Of a DNA stretch of 64,000 nucleotides, positions 17,557 to 25,684 are shown piece after piece. Source of the stretch: Pedobacter roseus (lineage in GTDB: Bacteria; Bacteroidota; Bacteroidia; Sphingobacteriales; Sphingobacteriaceae); contig NZ_CP060723.1 in the NCBI RefSeq assembly GCF_014395225.1, positions 3,286,001 through 3,350,000 on the forward strand, in the 5' to 3' direction. Made by a program: the position numbers and the translations under genes. The notes below the pieces were generated by a model. It was not told the DNA's origin, searched no databases, and was given only the letters and a program-made list of their open reading frames with translations. How positions within the stretch are numbered: the stretch's first letter is position 1; every line of letters begins with the position of its first letter.

Positions 17557-18645
17557 CTATTCAATAGCTGCCGGAGCGTCCTTGATTTCAAGTAGCTGTT
17601 GTTTGCCTTTGTCATCAACCACGAATGTTTTATTATTTATAAATAGAACTGCTTTTCGATCACCGCTGTGTTCGTTCACATCAACCCCGATTACCTTTCC
17701 ATTGTAATATCCTGCAATATTTTCTTTAGTAATGGTATGGCCAACCACAATCTGTTTACAGGCAAACTTCGCCAATGTAGAATCGACAGTAGCAGGACTG
17801 GTGCGGTCTTTTCCGAAGTAGCCTCTGTACCAAAACGGACCCGAAGTGCCCATTAATAATCGTCCTTCTTCTGGTAATTTTTTAGTGGCTATGCCATAGT
17901 AACTTCTACATTTATCATTAATGGCCTGTAAAGAAAAATCTGAAGCATTAATTTTAGGCGAAATACCGGCATGCATAAAAATCCTGTCACCTATTTTTTC
18001 AATCGCATTTTTACTTCTCAACCATTTTCCAATTTCGGTATCAGCGTCTATCAGTTTTCCATATTCAAGGTTCATGAGCTTAGCCGAAGCAGCGTATTTT
18101 GGCGAATGATAGCGTAAATCGCCAGCCATGTTCATGATATCATGATTACCAAGAACTACGTGCACAAAACCACCTTTTTTAGCGGCATCTTCTTCCAGCT
18201 TATACAGAAGCCATAAGTAGGGCATCACTTCTTTTCCGCGGTCGAAAAGATCGCCACAAATTACAAGTTGCCCTTTGCCAAATGTCCAGTTATATTTTTC
18301 ATCCATCACCCCGTTACCGATCATTAAAGCCCGGAAAGCTTCAAATTCACCCTCAATATCAGAAAGAACGAACATTTTATTTACACCTGAGTAGCTAGCG
18401 GGTGGCACAACAATCTTTTTATGAAGTTTAAAGCTAAAATTCCAATCAACATTTTTAGCAAAACGTACGGCTATCAGCGCATCTTCTTTTAAAGAATCTA
18501 CATGTAGCACGTTATCTAAAATATACCGGTTAATAATCTGATTACCAGATCGCCAGATGTAAGGCCCATCTTGCTCCACCTGTGCAAAAGTGCGCATAGA
18601 AATCATCAGGAATAGGGCAAAAATGACCTTTTTATATATTTTCAT
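17557..18645 (-). CDS. Exported metallophosphoesterase
   Basis: A 362-residue protein with a signal peptide (about 1-21, ending TFAQ). The calcineurin-type metal-binding motifs occur in order: FVLSDIEGEFEAF (a D-x-E variant of the usual D-x-H), VICGDLFDRGKEV, VLGNHDIMNMAG, HAGISP and VVGHT. This order and spacing resemble Shewanella-like or ApaH-like PPP phosphatases. It is probably a periplasmic Ser/Thr- or dinucleotide-phosphatase. The first motif carries Glu where His is usual, which may alter metal binding. Confidence 0.85.
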   Translation of the reverse strand: MKIYKKVIFALFLMISMRTFAQVEQDGPYIWRSGNQIINRYILDNVLHVDSLKEDALIAVRFAKNVDWNFSFKLHKKIVVPPASYSGVNKMFVLSDIEGEFEAFRALMIGNGVMDEKYNWTFGKGQLVICGDLFDRGKEVMPYLWLLYKLEEDAAKKGGFVHVVLGNHDIMNMAGDLRYHSPKYAASAKLMNLEYGKLIDADTEIGKWLRSKNAIEKIGDRIFMHAGISPKINASDFSLQAINDKCRSYYGIATKKLPEEGRLLMGTSGPFWYRGYFGKDRTSPATVDSTLAKFACKQIVVGHTITKENIAGYYNGKVIGVDVNEHSGDRKAVLFINNKTFVVDDKGKQQLLEIKDAPAAIE

Positions 18646-18780
18646 CTTTTGGTTAGTTTATTTTAAGAATTTGAGGTCGACAAATCTAAAAAAAGCCTGT
18701 TGTAATTTCTAACCACATTTTAACATGCTCCATAAAATAATTGATATAATTTAACTCCTTCAAAACAATGTAGCTGTACT

Positions 18781-18874
18781 TGCGTTTATATCCTAATTCC
18801 GGCGTGGTTTCCGGAATTCATTTGTTTGGTTAGTTGATAAGGGATCAATCTCAATTGAGTCCCTTTTCTTTTTT
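18781..18874 (+). ncRNA. Candidate small RNA, copy 2, with terminal hairpin
   Basis: Second copy of the 94-nt block at 15801-15894. Hairpin 1 is identical (18795-18802 with 18811-18818). In the terminator stem one base differs (GAGTCCC for GAATCCC), which exchanges an A-U pair for G-U and keeps the fold; the loop is one base shorter. Upstream AAAACAAT and GTTTATAT keep the same 22-nt offset. Changes confined to loops, flanks and a pair-preserving site support an RNA rather than a neutral DNA repeat. It lies 55 nt before the oxidoreductase gene. Confidence 0.6.
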
Positions 18875-18929
18875 ATAAGGGCTTTCCGTCAATATTTTCT
18901 AAATTCAGGCATTTAAATTCAATAGTATA

Positions 18930-19901
18930 ATGGAAGAAATCAGATGGGGTATTATCGGCTGTGGCGATGTTACGGAGGTAAAAAGCGGACCAGCGTTTAA
19001 TAAAGTAGCCGGCTCTAAACTCGTTGCTGTAATGCGCCGTGATGCTGCTAAGGCAGCAGATTATGCAAAAAGGCATGGGGTAGCAAAATGGTTTGATGAT
19101 GCTTCGCAACTGATTAACGATCCGGAAGTGAACGCCATTTATATCGCTACACCTCCCCTACAACATGAAGCTTATACCATTGAAGCTTTAAAAGCTGGTA
19201 AACCGGTGTATGTAGAAAAACCGATGACTTTGGATGCCGCTTCAGCAGAGCGTATGACCGAAGCCGCGAACCAGCTCAATGTAAAACTTTGCGTGGCCCA
19301 TTACCGCCGTGCCCAGCCCATGTTCTTAAAAATTAAGGAATTGCTGGCTAAAAATACGATCGGCGATATCCGTTTGGTAAGGTTAAAAATGCTCCAGCCA
19401 CCAAACCCGGTATTGATTGCAAAAACGGATGATAACTGGCGCATTAACCCTGCCATTTCTGGTGGTGGTTTATTCCATGATCTGGCACCACATCAATTAG
19501 ATCTGATGACCTACTATTTTGGCCCGGTTAAAAATGCTTCGGGCATTGCCACCAAACAACAGGAAAATACCGAAATTGACGACCTCGTTGCGGGCAATAT
19601 TCTTTTTGAAAATGGCGTTGTATTTAGCGGCACCTGGTGTTTCTCGGTTGCTCCGGGAGATCAGGCAGATAGCTGTATAATTTATGGTTCAAAAGGCAGC
19701 ATCACTTTCCCGATGTTTGGCAATAAAATTAAGGTTACCACTGATGAAACGAAAGAATTTGTATTCGAACCTTTACAACATGTACAACAACCAATGATTG
19801 AAAAAGTAGTTGATTACTTTTTGGACAAAGGACCAAATCCGTGTAGTGGTGAGGATGCGTTGATTACGATGAAATTAATGGATGATTTTACGGAAAAATA
19901 A
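18930..19901 (+). CDS. Gfo/Idh/MocA-family oxidoreductase
   Basis: A 323-residue NAD(P)-dependent dehydrogenase. The Rossmann start is RWGIIGCGDVTEVKSGPAF, followed by AIYIATPPLQHEAYTIEALKAG and the family signature YVEKPMTLD with its catalytic Lys. The C-terminal domain has GGGLFHDLAPHQLDLM with the catalytic His region. Substrates are usually sugars or inositols; nothing here picks one. The coding region starts 55 nt after the second small-RNA candidate and is monocistronic. Confidence 0.88.
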   Translation: MEEIRWGIIGCGDVTEVKSGPAFNKVAGSKLVAVMRRDAAKAADYAKRHGVAKWFDDASQLINDPEVNAIYIATPPLQHEAYTIEALKAGKPVYVEKPMTLDAASAERMTEAANQLNVKLCVAHYRRAQPMFLKIKELLAKNTIGDIRLVRLKMLQPPNPVLIAKTDDNWRINPAISGGGLFHDLAPHQLDLMTYYFGPVKNASGIATKQQENTEIDDLVAGNILFENGVVFSGTWCFSVAPGDQADSCIIYGSKGSITFPMFGNKIKVTTDETKEFVFEPLQHVQQPMIEKVVDYFLDKGPNPCSGEDALITMKLMDDFTEK

Positions 19902-19910
19902 GCTAAAAAG

Positions 19911-19985
19911 GAAGCAATCTTTAATCCTTGAGCGCCTTGATATAAAGATTGCTTCATCCAATAAAAAATTGGCTTCGCAATGACG
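19911..19985. repeat. Palindromic repeat of the GAAGCAATCTTT family
   Basis: GAAGCAATCTTTA (19911-19923) is inverted as TAAAGATTGCTTC (19943-19955), and the block closes with GCAATGACG. The same words form the larger element at 63839-63936. It could also act as a terminator for the oxidoreductase gene. Confidence 0.55.
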
Positions 19986-20043
19986 ACCCTGCTAGGCTTA
20001 TTACATTCTTAAAAATCCATGGTCATTGTATATCACTTTGCCT

Positions 20044-21015
20044 CTAAATGGTTACCACTAACCGTTTGCCATCAGCAACTTCAAGATTCCAAAGACTGGC
20101 AATATCTACAAGTTTTACGGCTATGGTTTCTACTTTCAGTTTATCATCTGCTGCGAGCTGAAACATTTCTGGTAATATCTCAGAGAATAGCAGCCCCACC
20201 TGTTGTTTGCTCCAACTGCCCAACCCTGAACCGGTAAGCTGAAGATCTACACTCCTCAAATTAGCGGCCGATAACTGGATCAGATCACCAGCCATGCTTC
20301 CTACAGAAACGAACCTGACTTTATTGGTAAACGAGCCCTGTCCCATTAAACTGGACAACAACAACTCGGCTGTAGGTCCCCAGAGGTAATCGATCATCAC
20401 ATCTGTTGGCTTTTCCTGTTGGCTTTGTTTCACACTGTCTAAAAATTGCATATCATCTCCGGTAATCGGAATAACCTCGTCTGCACCAAGTATTAACAAA
20501 TTTTGGAGCGATTGTACATTTCTACCAGTTGCAATTACCCTTGAGGCACCATAATGTTTCGCAATTTGCACCGCTACAATTCCGGTAAAGCCAGTTGCAC
20601 CATTAATCAACACCACATCTCCAGGCTGGATAGCCGCTTTAAATTTCAATGCCATGGCCGAACCGATTACCGCATTGGCCAATGCCGCTGCTGTTGCATC
20701 ACTTAATCCTTCTGGCAATTTTACTATTCTGCGCTTATCGATGGTTGCTTTTTCGGCAAGCATTCCACTTACTCCCATACCGTAAACCCTCGTTCCATCT
20801 TCGAGTAAACACACGCCATCACCGCCAATTACCCGGCCTGTTGCTTTTGGTGCATGGCTTGAATAATGCGTACCTGCAGCCCTTCCTTTATCGAAATGTT
20901 TTATCGCGACGGCTTTTACACTCACCAGCACTTCCTGATCGTTTTGTGCTCTTGGTTCTTCAAAATCTACATATTGGGGCAATTCCCCTTTTTGATACAT
21001 TACTGCTGCTTTCAT
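20044..21015 (-). CDS. Zinc-type alcohol dehydrogenase / quinone oxidoreductase family protein
   Basis: A 323-residue MDR-superfamily protein. It has a GroES-like N-terminal domain (MKAAVMYQKGELPQYVDF; HFDKGRAAG) and a Rossmann domain with GDVVLINGATGFTGIVAVQIAKHYG, typical of NADPH-dependent quinone oxidoreductases. The zinc-binding cysteines of true alcohol dehydrogenases are missing. The ATG at 21015 is preferred; an upstream TTG lies in a promoter-like region with TAACTTTG. It is 61 nt downstream of a Crp-like regulator on the same strand and may be its target. Confidence 0.85.
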   Translation of the reverse strand: MKAAVMYQKGELPQYVDFEEPRAQNDQEVLVSVKAVAIKHFDKGRAAGTHYSSHAPKATGRVIGGDGVCLLEDGTRVYGMGVSGMLAEKATIDKRRIVKLPEGLSDATAAALANAVIGSAMALKFKAAIQPGDVVLINGATGFTGIVAVQIAKHYGASRVIATGRNVQSLQNLLILGADEVIPITGDDMQFLDSVKQSQQEKPTDVMIDYLWGPTAELLLSSLMGQGSFTNKVRFVSVGSMAGDLIQLSAANLRSVDLQLTGSGLGSWSKQQVGLLFSEILPEMFQLAADDKLKVETIAVKLVDIASLWNLEVADGKRLVVTI

Positions 21016-21076
21016 CTTTTTTGTATTTTGTTGATACAAAGTTAGATTTGGCTGTAATGCGGAGCGATAACATTTG

Positions 21077-21658
21077 TTACCGATTACTTTTTTTGAGCAG
21101 GGTACTTTTTATTCGACTGAGGTGTACCCGGGTTACGCCCAAATAAGAAGCAATATAATGTTGTGGAACGCGCTGAACAATGTGTGGCCTTTCTGCCAAA
21201 AGTTTTTGATAACGCTCTTCGGGTGTATCTCTGATAAAGGAAACAAACTCATTCATATAATGCATTTGCCTTTCGGCCAGGATATTCAAAATCACATCCG
21301 AAAATCCGGGCACCTCACGCAGCTCATCCATTAAGGCATTTACTTTGGTTTTATGTAAGAGATAGATAACAGAAGGCTCTATGGTTTCGATTTTAAAAAG
21401 ACTTGGAGTATTCTTTAAAAAACTTTCGAGGGAGGTAAGCCCTTCCTTTTCGAAGAAAAACTGTACAGTTTTATCATCGCCCTGTTTATTCAGTGAAGCG
21501 CGGACACATCCTTTTTCAACAAAATAATAATGCCGGGATATTTTACCCTCTTCCAGTAAAATGGTTTTCGCAGGAACTTCAATCCGCTCCTGAAATTCAA
21601 GATACTTATCCCAATAAGGATTTAACTGTGGAAATTTATCTTTAAAATGGAAAAGCAT
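21077..21658 (-). CDS. Crp/Fnr-family transcriptional regulator
   Basis: A 193-residue protein: an N-terminal cyclic-nucleotide-binding-like beta barrel (about 10-120; VPAKTILLEEGKISRHYYFVEKGCVR in part) and a short C-terminal helix-turn-helix (IASYLGVTRVHLSRIKST). The phosphate-binding Arg pattern of true cAMP receptors is not evident, so the ligand is unknown. Such small Crp-like regulators in Bacteroidota often sit beside one oxidoreductase gene, as here. A TAAGTTTG -7 element lies at 21676-21683 on this strand. Confidence 0.85.
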   Translation of the reverse strand: MLFHFKDKFPQLNPYWDKYLEFQERIEVPAKTILLEEGKISRHYYFVEKGCVRASLNKQGDDKTVQFFFEKEGLTSLESFLKNTPSLFKIETIEPSVIYLLHKTKVNALMDELREVPGFSDVILNILAERQMHYMNEFVSFIRDTPEERYQKLLAERPHIVQRVPQHYIASYLGVTRVHLSRIKSTLLKKSNR

Positions 21659-21785
21659 CTGTTCGGGTATTCTTACAAACTTAATTTATTATCAACAGAA
21701 AAGGTAACACAAAGCAATCTTATCGAAACTATTATTGGAAGTTCACGTTTAATAATAGCCAAACCTTATCCGTGATACTGCTGAA

Positions 21786-23528
21786 ATGAAAATATTGTTA
21801 AAATACCTCAAACCACATCAAAAACTCATCATCTTATCGCTCCTGCTGGCAGCATCAGCACAACTTTTAAGTCTGCTTGATCCGATCATTTTTGGAAAGA
21901 TTATCGATAATTATTCCACCAATAAACATCACTTAAGCGAAAAACAACTGATTAGCGAAGTTTTATATTGGTTGCTTATTGCACTTGCCATTGCACTGGT
22001 AGCAAGGCTTTGCCGTTCGGTACAGGAATTTACCACGCGTAAAGCTGTAGCCCGTTTTGGCATGAACATTTTTAACGACGGACTAAAACAAACGCTTCGC
22101 CTCTCCTTCCAGGAGTTTGAAGAAAGCCGCAGCGGAACAACTTTATCGGTGCTTCAAAAAGTAAAAACGGATGCCGAACGTTTTATCAATGCCTTTATCA
22201 ATATCCTTTTTTCATCGCTTGTGGGTATAGGTTTTTTATTGTGGTACAGTTTGAACAAAAACTGGCTCTTGGTACCCGTATTTTTTATTGGTGTATTAGT
22301 CCTGGGCTCATTAACAGGCTTACTTTCCAAAAAAATTAAGGCCATTCAGCGGTCTATCAACCGGCAGGCCGATAAACAGGCGGGCGTAATTACCGAAAGC
22401 CTGCGCAACATTGAACTGGTAAAAAGTTTGGGTTTAACTTTCGCCGAAATCAGAAGGTTAAATGTGCAGACGTTGAAAATTTTCGATCTCGAAATGTTAA
22501 AGGCAAGAAAAGTAAGTATGTTATCTTTTCTGCAGGGTAATTTGCTCAACCTGTTGAAACAATCGGTATTGTTTATCCTGCTCTGGTTAATTTTTAGAAA
22601 AATATTAAGCACGGGAGAGCTGATTGCTATGCAGTTTATTTCAACTGCCATTTTTACGCCTTTGCAAGATCTGGGCAACATGATTATTTTATATCGGGAG
22701 GCAGATGCATCACTTAAAACTTTCGATAATCTGATGCAAAAACCTATAGAAACCCGGCCGGAAAACGCGGTAGAACTGGATGCACTAAGCCGATTGGAAT
22801 TTAAAAATGTAATTTTCAGACATAAAACAGCCGGTTATAATGCCATTGATGATATTTCTTTTGAAATACAAAATGGAGAAACGGTAGCATTTGTTGGTCC
22901 CTCGGGTTCAGGTAAATCTACTTTAGTGAAACTTTTAGTGGGCCTTTACCTTCCTGTTGATGGCGAAATTTTGTTCAATGAAACCAGTTCTAAACGAATC
23001 AGGTATAATCCTTTACGCCGACAAATTGGTTTTGTTACGCAGGATACTCAACTTTATGCAGGATCGATCAGGGAAAACATGCGTTTTGTAAACCCTACCG
23101 CAAGTGAAGCGGATATTGTGGAAGCACTGCGCAAAGCATCAGCCACAGCACTTATTCCCAAAGCTGCTCAGGGAATAGATACCGTATTGGGAGAAAATGG
23201 CATGAAACTATCAGGTGGTGAAAAACAACGGATCTCGATTGCCAGGGCATTGTTGAGAAAACCAAGGTTACTGATCTTTGATGAAGCCACTTCCGCGCTC
23301 GATTCACTTACTGAAGAAGAAATATCCGCAACGATAAGAGAAATTTCTGACAGAAGGGAACAGATGACCATCCTCATTGCTCACAGGTTATCAACCATTA
23401 TGCACGCCGATAAAATTTACGTGCTCGAAAAAGGAAAGGTATCCGAAACAGGGAGCCATAACGAGCTGCTCGAAAAAAAGGGACTTTATTACTCAATGTG
23501 GCGGCAGCAAATTGGGGAACGCAGGTAA
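21786..23528 (+). CDS. ABC exporter, fused permease and ATPase
   Basis: A 580-residue half-transporter that should work as a homodimer. Six membrane helices occupy about 1-310. The ATPase domain has Walker A GPSGSGKST, the Q-loop in IGFVTQDTQLY, signature LSGGEKQR, Walker B RLLIFDEATSALDS with catalytic Glu, and the H-loop in LIAHRLST. All residues are canonical, in contrast to the degenerate pair at 58.5-62 kb. The substrate is unknown; lipids or drugs are usual for this type. Confidence 0.9.
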   Translation: MKILLKYLKPHQKLIILSLLLAASAQLLSLLDPIIFGKIIDNYSTNKHHLSEKQLISEVLYWLLIALAIALVARLCRSVQEFTTRKAVARFGMNIFNDGLKQTLRLSFQEFEESRSGTTLSVLQKVKTDAERFINAFINILFSSLVGIGFLLWYSLNKNWLLVPVFFIGVLVLGSLTGLLSKKIKAIQRSINRQADKQAGVITESLRNIELVKSLGLTFAEIRRLNVQTLKIFDLEMLKARKVSMLSFLQGNLLNLLKQSVLFILLWLIFRKILSTGELIAMQFISTAIFTPLQDLGNMIILYREADASLKTFDNLMQKPIETRPENAVELDALSRLEFKNVIFRHKTAGYNAIDDISFEIQNGETVAFVGPSGSGKSTLVKLLVGLYLPVDGEILFNETSSKRIRYNPLRRQIGFVTQDTQLYAGSIRENMRFVNPTASEADIVEALRKASATALIPKAAQGIDTVLGENGMKLSGGEKQRISIARALLRKPRLLIFDEATSALDSLTEEEISATIREISDRREQMTILIAHRLSTIMHADKIYVLEKGKVSETGSHNELLEKKGLYYSMWRQQIGERR

Positions 23529-23631
23529 AATCATACAATTTATTTAACGATACGTAGTTTATTATCAGTAAGGTTGGCGGGCCATCAAGCCTGGGGTCCT
23601 AATTGTAAAAAACCAGTTAGCAAGAAATTTT

Positions 23632-23801
23632 ATTTTTTTGGAGCGCAATAATCTGCAGGTAAATAAATTGGTTCCCGTGTTACGCTTTTACGCTTTCCCG
23701 AAAGTTCGGGATGCCTCGTTGCTGTCCCGAAACTTCGGGATAACGCTTCACCCGGGGCTAAATGGCTAAACCAGCATTTCATTTTGCGGTTTGCAAGGTG
23801 C
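23632..23801. repeat. 168-bp direct repeat, copy 1
   Basis: Identical to copy 2 (367 bp to the right) except for one A/G difference at 23740 and the length of the leading T-run. It contains two small hairpins, CCCGAAAGTTCGGG and CCCGAAACTTCGGG. Confidence 0.85.
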
Positions 23802-23997
23802 ACAAACCCTTATTCATAAACCTGATTGTCGGGGAAAGTTTTCGATCATTCATCGAAACTTGTACCAAAAGCAGGGCCACAAACCGCCAAGAACAACTGC
23901 CCTTTCATTTCCAAATCTTAAAACAGATGCGATAGAATAATTATATAAATTCTTTCCCCTAACAGATGGCCCACCAACTGGAAAAACAAAGCAATAG

Positions 23998-24168
23998 ATT
24001 TTTTTTGGAGCGCAATAATCTGCAGGTAAATAAATTGGTTCCCGTGTTACGCTTTTACGCTTTCCCGAAAGTTCGGGATGCCTCGTTGCTGTCCCGAAAC
24101 TTCGGGGTAACGCTTCACCCGGGGCTAAATGGCTAAACCAGCATTTCATTTTGCGGTTTGCAAGGTGC
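23998..24168. repeat. 168-bp direct repeat, copy 2
   Basis: Second copy of the repeat beginning at 23632, in the same orientation. After 24168 the similarity becomes patchy but continues for at least another 100 bp, implying an older tandem duplication of about 370 bp with one recently homogenised core. Confidence 0.85.
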
Positions 24169-24390
24169 CAAACGCAGTTCATAAACCTGATTGTAGCGAA
24201 CATCCCGATTTTTTCTATCGGGATAAAGCGTAAAGCGGGACTTAAGCTGCCAAGAACCACAAGCCATCCATTTCCAAATCATAAAAAAGATACAGTAGCG
24301 TTCAAAACTTTATTTGGCAAGAATTGCGTTTAAGATTTATATAAATTCCCGCTCTTAAACGGAAATGTAAATACCGAAAAATATTCCAAC

Positions 24391-24429
24391 AAAAAACACC
24401 CTGCTACATTAAAATAACCGGGTGTTTTT
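24391..24429 (-). terminator. Terminator of the peroxiredoxin gene
   Basis: On the minus strand AAACACCC pairs with GGGTGTTTT around an 18-nt loop, and a T-run follows. It begins about 20 nt past the stop codon at 24449. Confidence 0.65.
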
Positions 24430-24448
24430 AAACTAATCTATAAGTTTC

Positions 24449-25030
24449 TTAAAGTTTCGAAAGCAGAAGCTGTACCGAAGCCCTTTTTTGATAATTTGGG
24501 TCGAAATGAACATACCTGATCTTACCCGATCGATCGATAATATAGGTTGCTGGTACAGGTAGCGTATGGCGGTTATTACCATTGTTAGCTTCCAAATCGA
24601 TTCCATAACCTTTATACTTGGTAAAAGTTGCTTCGTCCATCATAAAATTCACCCCATAAGCTTTCATAATTTCGTCGTCTTTATCCTGCACAATCGAAAA
24701 GCCTGCTTTGGTCTTTTTAATGGTTTTATCAATGTTTTCTTTGGTTTCGGGCGTTACACCGATTACATAAGCATCTTTTGCACTCAGCAGGTTTAAAGAA
24801 TCCTGAAGTTCTTTAATGTGTTTGTTGCAATACGGGCACCACTGCCCGCGGTAAAAAAACAGTACAACAGAACGGTGTGTTTTAAGTGCAATTTTCAGGC
24901 TCACCGTTTTACCATTTTGATCGATCCCGGTAAATATTGGGGCCTTATCTCCTTCTTTTAATCCTTTTTGAGCTTTTACCTGTAACGAAACAGCAACAAT
25001 TAAGCTTAGAAATAGTATAATTTTTTTCAT
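24449..25030 (-). CDS. Exported peroxiredoxin-like (AhpC/TSA, thioredoxin-fold) protein
   Basis: A 193-residue protein with a signal peptide (about 1-20, ending VKAQ). The thioredoxin fold carries the active site VVLFFYRGQWCPYCNKH with Cys65 and Cys68; this W-C-P-Y-C arrangement is that of atypical peroxiredoxins that reduce peroxides or disulfides. It is the last gene of the leftward sigma-factor region, 47 nt after the Met-rich gene with a hairpin between, and ends in a terminator. I infer a periplasmic antioxidant role, under the ECF promoter at 25380-25409. Confidence 0.87.
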   Translation of the reverse strand: MKKIILFLSLIVAVSLQVKAQKGLKEGDKAPIFTGIDQNGKTVSLKIALKTHRSVVLFFYRGQWCPYCNKHIKELQDSLNLLSAKDAYVIGVTPETKENIDKTIKKTKAGFSIVQDKDDEIMKAYGVNFMMDEATFTKYKGYGIDLEANNGNNRHTLPVPATYIIDRSGKIRYVHFDPNYQKRASVQLLLSKL

Positions 25031-25044
25031 GTTAAGTGATTAAA

Positions 25045-25070
25045 TTTAGGGAGGTTTTAACCTCCCTAAA
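25045..25070 (-). promoter_or_regulatory. Perfect hairpin between the Met-rich and peroxiredoxin genes
   Basis: TTTAGGGAGG (25045-25054) pairs with CCTCCCTAAA (25061-25070) around a 6-nt loop. No T-run follows on the minus strand, so it is more likely an mRNA-stabilising or processing structure that separates the expression levels of the two genes than a full terminator. Confidence 0.5.
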
Positions 25071-25077
25071 GCTGTTT

Positions 25078-25356
25078 TTACATTTTACTTTTCGACATTT
25101 TATCTTTAGCCATTTTGTCTTTAGCCATCTTAGATTTCTCCATTTTGGCTTTTTTCATCGAATCGGTTTTCATTTTGTCCATTTTACTTTTTTCCATTTT
25201 ATCCATCTTCTTTTTGTCCATTTTTTCTTGTTTCATTTTAGACATTTTTTCCTGAAGCGGACTATTTGCTGAAGCAAAAGTTGGTAACGAAAGACTAGCC
25301 ACAACTAAAGTAGCCATAAACAATTTTCCTGCTGATTTTAAGATTTGATTTTTCAT
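25078..25356 (-). CDS. Exported methionine/lysine-repeat protein (pentapeptide MXKDX-type)
   Basis: A 92-residue protein with a signal peptide (about 1-30, ending TFASA). The mature 62 residues contain 13 Met and about 23 Lys, with no Cys, His, Trp, Tyr or Phe, in repeats such as KMAKDKMAKDKM. This is the MXKDX pentapeptide-repeat pattern. In Azospira suillum a comparable periplasmic Met-rich peptide, MrpX, is oxidised by hypochlorite and regenerated by a YedY-type reductase. The gene has its own ECF-type promoter (25380-25409) and sits beside sigma, anti-sigma and peroxiredoxin genes. A metal-binding role is an alternative. Confidence 0.85.
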   Translation of the reverse strand: MKNQILKSAGKLFMATLVVASLSLPTFASANSPLQEKMSKMKQEKMDKKKMDKMEKSKMDKMKTDSMKKAKMEKSKMAKDKMAKDKMSKSKM

Positions 25357-25379
25357 GTTGTTTTGTGTTTTATTTATCG

Positions 25380-25409
25380 CTTAGTCGAAGCAAAAATTAA
25401 AACCTTACA
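25380..25409 (-). promoter_or_regulatory. ECF sigma-factor promoter for the Met-rich/peroxiredoxin pair
   Basis: On the minus strand TGTAAGGTT (25409-25401), a 13-nt spacer and CGACTAAG (25387-25380) match the two promoters at 26323-26398 in sequence and exact spacing. Transcription would begin about 16 nt before the ATG at 25356. Confidence 0.75.
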
Positions 25410-25416
25410 ATTAAAA

Positions 25417-25683
25417 TCAATTTTTATTTATTTCTTTTTCAATATTTTCTTTCAGTGTTTTTTTAAAGGCTTCGTCGAGTTTAAAATCCTCGTTATTAAA
25501 GCCCACAAACACCTGGTTAATTAATATACTTTGTTGCTGATAAATTTTACAAACGGAGCAACCGGCCAAATGGATACGCAATTGCAGGGTTTCGGAAGCA
25601 GTAATTTTTCCTGCAAGCTTTTTTTCGATCAGAAAAGTAGCCTGATTGCAATTATAAATGATGTTTTTCAGTGCGCTTTTCAT
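25417..25683 (-). CDS. Zinc-type anti-sigma factor (small, cytoplasmic)
   Basis: An 88-residue protein with the ZAS signature H38-x3-C42-x2-C45 (RIHLAGCSVCKIY) and an additional Cys12, the usual fourth position. There is no membrane segment, so it is a soluble ZAS protein whose thiols could sense oxidants directly, like RsrA. The start codon lies 1 nt after the sigma-factor stop, so the two should be co-translated, the normal arrangement for a cognate pair. Oxidation would free the sigma factor; this sensing mode is inference. Confidence 0.85.
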   Translation of the reverse strand: MKSALKNIIYNCNQATFLIEKKLAGKITASETLQLRIHLAGCSVCKIYQQQSILINQVFVGFNNEDFKLDEAFKKTLKENIEKEINKN

Positions 25684-25684
25684 A

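Larger units (their letters stand above)
23529..24448. other. Long gene-free stretch with a duplicated repeat
   Basis: This 920-nt region contains two copies of a 168-bp repeat plus weaker flanking similarity (TTCATAAACCTGATTGT and CATTTCCAAATC occur after both copies). A 136-codon frame on the minus strand runs through the repeat but its two halves encode the repeat itself, so I do not call a gene. Confidence 0.6.

Noticed and set aside
20649..21146. A 165-codon plus-strand frame
   Set aside because: Antisense to the quinone-oxidoreductase-like and Crp-like genes and without recognisable features.
23850..24260. A 136-codon minus-strand frame in the gap after the ABC exporter
   Set aside because: It runs through copy 2 of the 168-bp direct repeat and its flanks; the composition is that of the repeat and no domain or signal is seen.
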